From: JAHDCJ01 sp039028895
Lineage (GTDB): Bacteria > Bacteroidota > Bacteroidia > Chitinophagales > Saprospiraceae
Assembly (NCBI GenBank): GCA_039028895.1
Contig: JBCCHF010000011.1
Span: 83,196-147,195 of the forward strand
Direction: 5' to 3'
DNA length: 64,000 bases
Shown here piece after piece: positions 60,838-64,000 of this stretch. The number at the start of each line of letters is the position of its first letter. Positions within the stretch are counted from its first letter, which is position 1. The notes under the pieces are model-generated. The model did not search any database. It was not told the origin of the DNA and saw only the letters and a list, made by a program, of their open reading frames with translations. Position numbers and translations under genes: made by a program.

Positions 60838-61440
60838 TTAAGCGCTGTTTACACGTATTTCCTTTCTTAAAATTTTTAGGGCTTTGCTGATTTGGGTCTC
60901 GACTGTTCGTTTGGAAATGCCTAATTCGTCGGCTATTTCCTGATTTTTTTTGCCTTCGAACCGATTCATCTTGAATATTTTTTGACACTTTTCCGGTAAG
61001 GAATTAATGACGCCAAAAACTTTGTGTTCAAACTCGCTATATTCTAACTGGTCCTGATGATCTAACGACTCACGACTGCTGTCCAGTATGGCCTTATGAT
61101 GCTTTTGGATGGTTTGTTGGCGAGAAAAATGATTGAGACATCTATTCCTGACAGATTGCATCAGGTAGGCTTTGAACGAAGTCTTGATCTCTAATTGATC
61201 CTTCTTCTCATAAAGATTGACAAAGGCTTGTTGTGCAATTTCACGTGCAGTGTCAAGGTCTTTTACAAATTTGACAGCAAATGATACAGCAAGAGGGTAA
61301 TTCTCTTTAAAGAATTGTTCAAATTCTAGTTTTGCATTACTTCCGTTTGCCATAAATCTCAACAAGGATCGATTGAGAGCAATATTAGACAAATTCTGGA
61401 TATTCATCTCTAAATTTTGATTTTTGTACATTTGAACCAT
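60838..61440 (-). CDS. RNA polymerase sigma factor, ECF subfamily (FecI-like)
   Basis: Up to 200 residues; the true start may be the in-frame ATG at 61353 (MANGSNAKLEFEQFF), which would give a more usual 171-residue protein. Region 2 has FVNLYEKKDQLEIKTSFKAYLMQSVRNRCLN and region 4 has NRFEGKKNQEIADELGISKRTVETQISKAL. It is the first gene of the minus-strand set sigma, FecR, TonB receptor, DUF4249. Release from FecR upon receptor signalling would activate this unit. Confidence 0.9.
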   Translation of the reverse strand: MVQMYKNQNLEMNIQNLSNIALNRSLLRFMANGSNAKLEFEQFFKENYPLAVSFAVKFVKDLDTAREIAQQAFVNLYEKKDQLEIKTSFKAYLMQSVRNRCLNHFSRQQTIQKHHKAILDSSRESLDHQDQLEYSEFEHKVFGVINSLPEKCQKIFKMNRFEGKKNQEIADELGISKRTVETQISKALKILRKEIRVNSA

Positions 61441-61526
61441 ATTGGTTTATATGCTTCAAGGGAACCTTACCGGAAAATCAATAGTTATAATCCCTGAAAT
61501 TTAAACCTGAAGCAAATAGATAAATT

Positions 61527-62000
61527 ATGGCTAGTAAAAACAAAAAGCCAAAAGCAATAAATATTGTCAATCGAAAAGCGAAGCATGAATATTCATTCGA
61601 CCAGCTTTTTGAAGCCGGTATTATGCTAAAAGGGACAGAAATAAAAGCTATTCGTGCCGGAATGGCTAACCTGTCAGATGCGTTTTGCATTTTCAGGGAA
61701 GGGGAGTTGTTTATCAAGAGTTTGCATATCTCAGAATACCTCTACGGTACCTATAATAACCATATGCCTAAGCGCGAAAGAAAGTTATTGCTAAATAAGC
61801 AAGAATTGCGCAAACTCTACCGTAAGGTGAGGGAAAAAGGTAATACGATTATTCCATATCGCATTTATATTTCTGAAAGAGGCTTCGCCAAAGTGGAGAT
61901 CGCGCTTGCCAAAGGAAAGCGTGAGTACGACAAAAGAGCAACAATAAAAGATCGCGAAAACAAGCGCCACCTTGACCGGATCAAAAAAATGAACCGATAA
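61527..62000 (+). CDS. smpB: SsrA-binding protein SmpB
   Basis: A 157-residue protein, typical size. Landmarks are the N-terminal NRKAKHEYSFDQLFEAGIML, GTEIKAIRAGMANLSDAF and the C-terminal basic tail KGKREYDKRATIKDRENKRH, which enters the ribosomal mRNA channel. SmpB binds tmRNA and delivers it to stalled ribosomes for trans-translation. The ssrA gene is not recognised in this window. It starts a plus-strand unit with a VanX-like lipoprotein 5 bp downstream. Confidence 0.97.
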   Translation: MASKNKKPKAINIVNRKAKHEYSFDQLFEAGIMLKGTEIKAIRAGMANLSDAFCIFREGELFIKSLHISEYLYGTYNNHMPKRERKLLLNKQELRKLYRKVREKGNTIIPYRIYISERGFAKVEIALAKGKREYDKRATIKDRENKRHLDRIKKMNR

Positions 62001-62005
62001 CAAGT

Positions 62006-62767
62006 ATGAGAGCTCTTGCCGCGAATTTGCTTTTGCTTTCCCTTGTCATGTTGTCATGCAAGCCTAAGGCACCCGCTGGAGAGGAGAACAATCAGCAGGC
62101 AAATTCTGACAGCACAGAATTAATAGAATCCCTTGATTCATTTTCTGCCAAAGGCCTTACTGAAGTCATTGATACAATAGTCAAGCCCGAAATCCCTGAT
62201 GATCCAATGGCTTGGGTAGATCTCGTCCATATGGATCCGACCGTGATTATTGATATGCGTTACGCGACGACTAATAACTTCGTAGAAGAAAAAATCTATG
62301 AATGTGGTCGGTGCTATTTGAGAAAGGGCGTTGCAGATGGCGTCTTGAAAGTTCATCATGAACTTCAAAAAAAAGGCATGAGCCTAAAGTTTTTCGATTG
62401 TTTTCGACCGCGCCCTTTCCAACAAAAACTTTGGGACAAGGTGCCAGACCCTCGTTATGTGACCAACCCAGCAAAAGGGTCTATGCATAATAGAGGTGCT
62501 GCTGTCGATGTTACTATTGTCGATGCCAATGGAAATGAATTGGACATGGGTACCGGCTTTGACTACTTCGGCCCTGAAGCATGGCACACCTATACCGAAT
62601 TGTCGGACGAAATATTAGCCAACCGACAACTGCTGAAATCTTCTATGGAAGTAGCAGGATTCAGGTCAATTAGAACCGAATGGTGGCATTATTCCTATGC
62701 AAAGATGAAAGGATTCGGATTGTCAGATTATCTTTGGGACTGCGAAAATTATGAAAGCAAAAACTAA
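62006..62767 (+). CDS. D-alanyl-D-alanine dipeptidase-like lipoprotein (M15D, VanX-type)
   Basis: A 253-residue protein with a lipoprotein signal (LLLLSLVMLSC, Cys18), an acidic linker, and an M15D peptidase domain. The zinc site is seen as SMHNRGAAVDVT (SxHxxGxAxD) and TEWWHYSY (ExxWH), with DCFRPRPFQQKLWD upstream carrying the substrate-contacting Arg. VanX hydrolyses D-Ala-D-Ala; lipoprotein homologues in Gram-negatives are periplasmic and are thought to recycle wall peptides rather than confer vancomycin resistance. Its 3' end overlaps the next gene by 17 bp. Confidence 0.88.
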   Translation: MRALAANLLLLSLVMLSCKPKAPAGEENNQQANSDSTELIESLDSFSAKGLTEVIDTIVKPEIPDDPMAWVDLVHMDPTVIIDMRYATTNNFVEEKIYECGRCYLRKGVADGVLKVHHELQKKGMSLKFFDCFRPRPFQQKLWDKVPDPRYVTNPAKGSMHNRGAAVDVTIVDANGNELDMGTGFDYFGPEAWHTYTELSDEILANRQLLKSSMEVAGFRSIRTEWWHYSYAKMKGFGLSDYLWDCENYESKN

Positions 62768-63635
62768 AGCCCCTTCCAGTTTATTCGATTTCCTGAAGGA
62801 TACCATCGGAACCGCCTCAGCCAACAGAATCCGTAAAATGATCAAGCATGGCCGGGTAAAAGTGGATGGCCGTATTATTCTGCGTCCAGATGAGAAATTA
62901 CGAAAAGGGCAAACCGTTGAAGTTACACGCGAAAAAACTTCAGGAAAAGTCAAAAAAGCCGCCAGCCAGGTATTTCCACACAAAGTTTTGTTTGAAGACA
63001 AATATCTGGTCGCTATAGAAAAACCAGCCGGACTACTGGCATCAGGAAAATCGGCTAAAGGAAGACCAACTTTTGCCCAACAGGTCATTCAGCATTTTCA
63101 ATTCAAAAAAGAAAATCCTTGTCAGACCTACCCGGTAAAACGACTTGAAAGAGAGTTGTCAGGTATTATGATCTTTGCTAAATCAGAAAAGCTCAAAGAA
63201 AGACTGCGCAGAGCATGGGATAATGATACGGAGATTAGATATTGCGCCTTAATAGAAGGCCGACTCCGAGAACCAGAAGGCACATTAAAGCATTTCCTGC
63301 AAAGAAAAAAATTCGGAGTCGCATTCATTGGTGGCAAAAATGCCAGGAGCGAACAAGCCATAACCGTATATAAAGAGCTTAAACGGTTTACAGCCTACAG
63401 CCTTGTAGAACTTCGGCCAAAGACCTCACTAAAATACCAGGTAAGAGCGCAACTGGCAGAAGTGCGACATCCAATTGTAGGCGATAAGATTTACGGTACA
63501 ACCGAAAACCCAATCGGTAGAATCGCTCTACACCTCCACCACATCTCTCTAAACCATCCAATTACAAAAAAAAGGCTAAAGATCACCACTCCAATCCCAA
63601 AACAATTTATCCAATTCGCTAAAAATCATGCCTAA
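62751..63635 (+). CDS. RluA-like pseudouridine synthase family protein with altered active site
   Basis: A 294-residue protein with an N-terminal S4 RNA-binding domain (about 12-62, NRIRKMIKHGRVKVDG) and a RluA-type catalytic-fold domain (about 78-290). The catalytic motif HRLD-x-x-T-S-G is replaced by KRLERELSG at residues 130-138, so the nucleophilic Asp is Glu133 and the His is Lys130. The later TGRTHQIR motif is also changed (PKTSLKYQVR). Fold-conserving segments (VAIEKPAGLLAS, HPIVGDKIYG) are intact. It is therefore probably not an active synthase and may bind RNA only. It overlaps the VanX-like gene by 17 bp. Confidence 0.8.
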   Translation: MKAKTKAPSSLFDFLKDTIGTASANRIRKMIKHGRVKVDGRIILRPDEKLRKGQTVEVTREKTSGKVKKAASQVFPHKVLFEDKYLVAIEKPAGLLASGKSAKGRPTFAQQVIQHFQFKKENPCQTYPVKRLERELSGIMIFAKSEKLKERLRRAWDNDTEIRYCALIEGRLREPEGTLKHFLQRKKFGVAFIGGKNARSEQAITVYKELKRFTAYSLVELRPKTSLKYQVRAQLAEVRHPIVGDKIYGTTENPIGRIALHLHHISLNHPITKKRLKITTPIPKQFIQFAKNHA

Positions 63636-63661
63636 TTCCTCCCTCAATTGGGCGACAAGTA

Positions 63662-64000
63662 GTTCCCATCTTCACCTCCTCTAACTCCTCCTTCAGGAGG
63701 AGCACGAAGATCAAGTTGTCCGTTCCCTTTTCCTAGGGGGGAAGGGCCAGGGAAGAGGTGACACACGAACCCACAAAAGTCAAGACATCAGTTCCCATCT
63801 CCACCTCCTCTAACTCCTCCTTCAGGAGGAGCACGAAGATCAAGTTGTCCGTTCCCTTTTCCTGGGGGGGAAGGGCCAGGGAAGAGGCGGCACACGAACC
63901 CAGAAAAGTCAAGACATCAGTTCCCATCTCCACCTCCTCTAACTCCTCCTTCAGGAGGAGCACGAAGATCAAGTTGTCCGTTCCCTTTTCCTGGGGGGGA
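63662..64000. repeat. 129-bp tandem repeat, at least 2.6 units, running off the window
   Basis: Units start at 63662, 63791 and 63920 with GTTCCCATCT and are about 97 percent alike by eye. Each contains a near-palindrome CTCCTCCTTCAGGAGGAG and a G-tract (CCTGGGGGGGAAGG). The array begins 26 nt after the RluA-like stop and continues beyond 64000. Open frames through it are a by-product of the repeat and show no gene-like character. Confidence 0.95.

Noticed and set aside
62006..62767. Vancomycin resistance cassette
   Set aside because: Only a VanX-like lipoprotein is present; no VanH or ligase gene, and the context with smpB suggests wall-peptide recycling.
63662..64000. CRISPR array or a small gene in the right-edge repeat (frame at 63733-63972)
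   Set aside because: The 129-bp units have no spacers; the frame is repetitive translation of the array.
1..64000. tRNA or rRNA genes
   Set aside because: All spacers were read for T-loop (GGTTCGAATCC-like) and acceptor patterns on both strands; none was convincing.

Overview
The window reads as a chromosomal segment of a member of the Bacteroidota, most likely of the Saprospiria group (Lewinella-like). Four secreted proteins end in type IX secretion (T9SS) type A sorting domains. There is an ECF sigma / FecR / TonB-dependent receptor / DUF4249 cluster and a GWxTD-domain lipoprotein. Several starts are preceded by the Bacteroidota -7 element TAnnTTTG, and leaders are AT-rich. A Cys-rich repeat of the form C-P-x-A-G-T-x-C-x-D-G-N, which I associate with secreted proteins of Saprospiria, occurs ten times in one protein. 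No rRNA, tRNA, IS element, prophage or CRISPR array was found.

Layout. 1-8506: end of a glycosyltransferase, a MOSC protein, a GNAT, an ECF sigma with a membrane partner, a DUF885 metallopeptidase-like lipoprotein, and a molybdate uptake operon (modA, TPR/membrane protein, molbindin, modB, modC) whose genes all overlap. 8632-15698: small secreted and cytoplasmic proteins, a 7-bp tandem repeat touching a start codon, and two tandem arylsulfotransferase-like T9SS cargo proteins. 16018-27009: a 1189-residue T9SS metalloprotease with a ten-fold Cys-rich repeat, a 2OG-Fe(II) dioxygenase, two tandem polytopic membrane paralogues and a T9SS beta-propeller-like protein. 27046-38952: a 75-bp tandem repeat running into an AlkC-type repair gene, mnmG, GNAT and membrane proteins, an Ig-like lipoprotein, a lipid/rRNA-type methyltransferase, and a cytoplasmic HtrA-like protease next to a partner of unknown function.

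38953-48220: two divergent ~510-residue paralogues around a 705-bp palindrome-rich spacer, a possible 26-residue membrane peptide, two candidate structured non-coding RNAs with their own -7 boxes and intrinsic terminators, an outer-membrane lipid A deacylase, a PQQ-type sugar dehydrogenase and radA. 48221-55449: OmpA-like lipoprotein, tatC and GWxTD lipoprotein, then a Mn/Zn-type ABC importer operon under a DtxR/MntR-family repressor with a perfect 24-bp palindromic operator; its permease is fused to a second DtxR-like domain. 55511-64000: outer-membrane protein, the sigma/FecR/TonB receptor/DUF4249 unit, smpB, a VanX-like dipeptidase, an RluA-like protein whose catalytic aspartate is replaced, and a 129-bp tandem repeat that runs off the right edge.

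The points most worth following are the two candidate ncRNAs (about 41663-41876 and 47924-48130), the cytosolic protease/partner pair, the membrane-tethered metalloregulator domain, and the TPR-membrane protein inside the mod operon. All calls come from reading the sequence; no database search was run.
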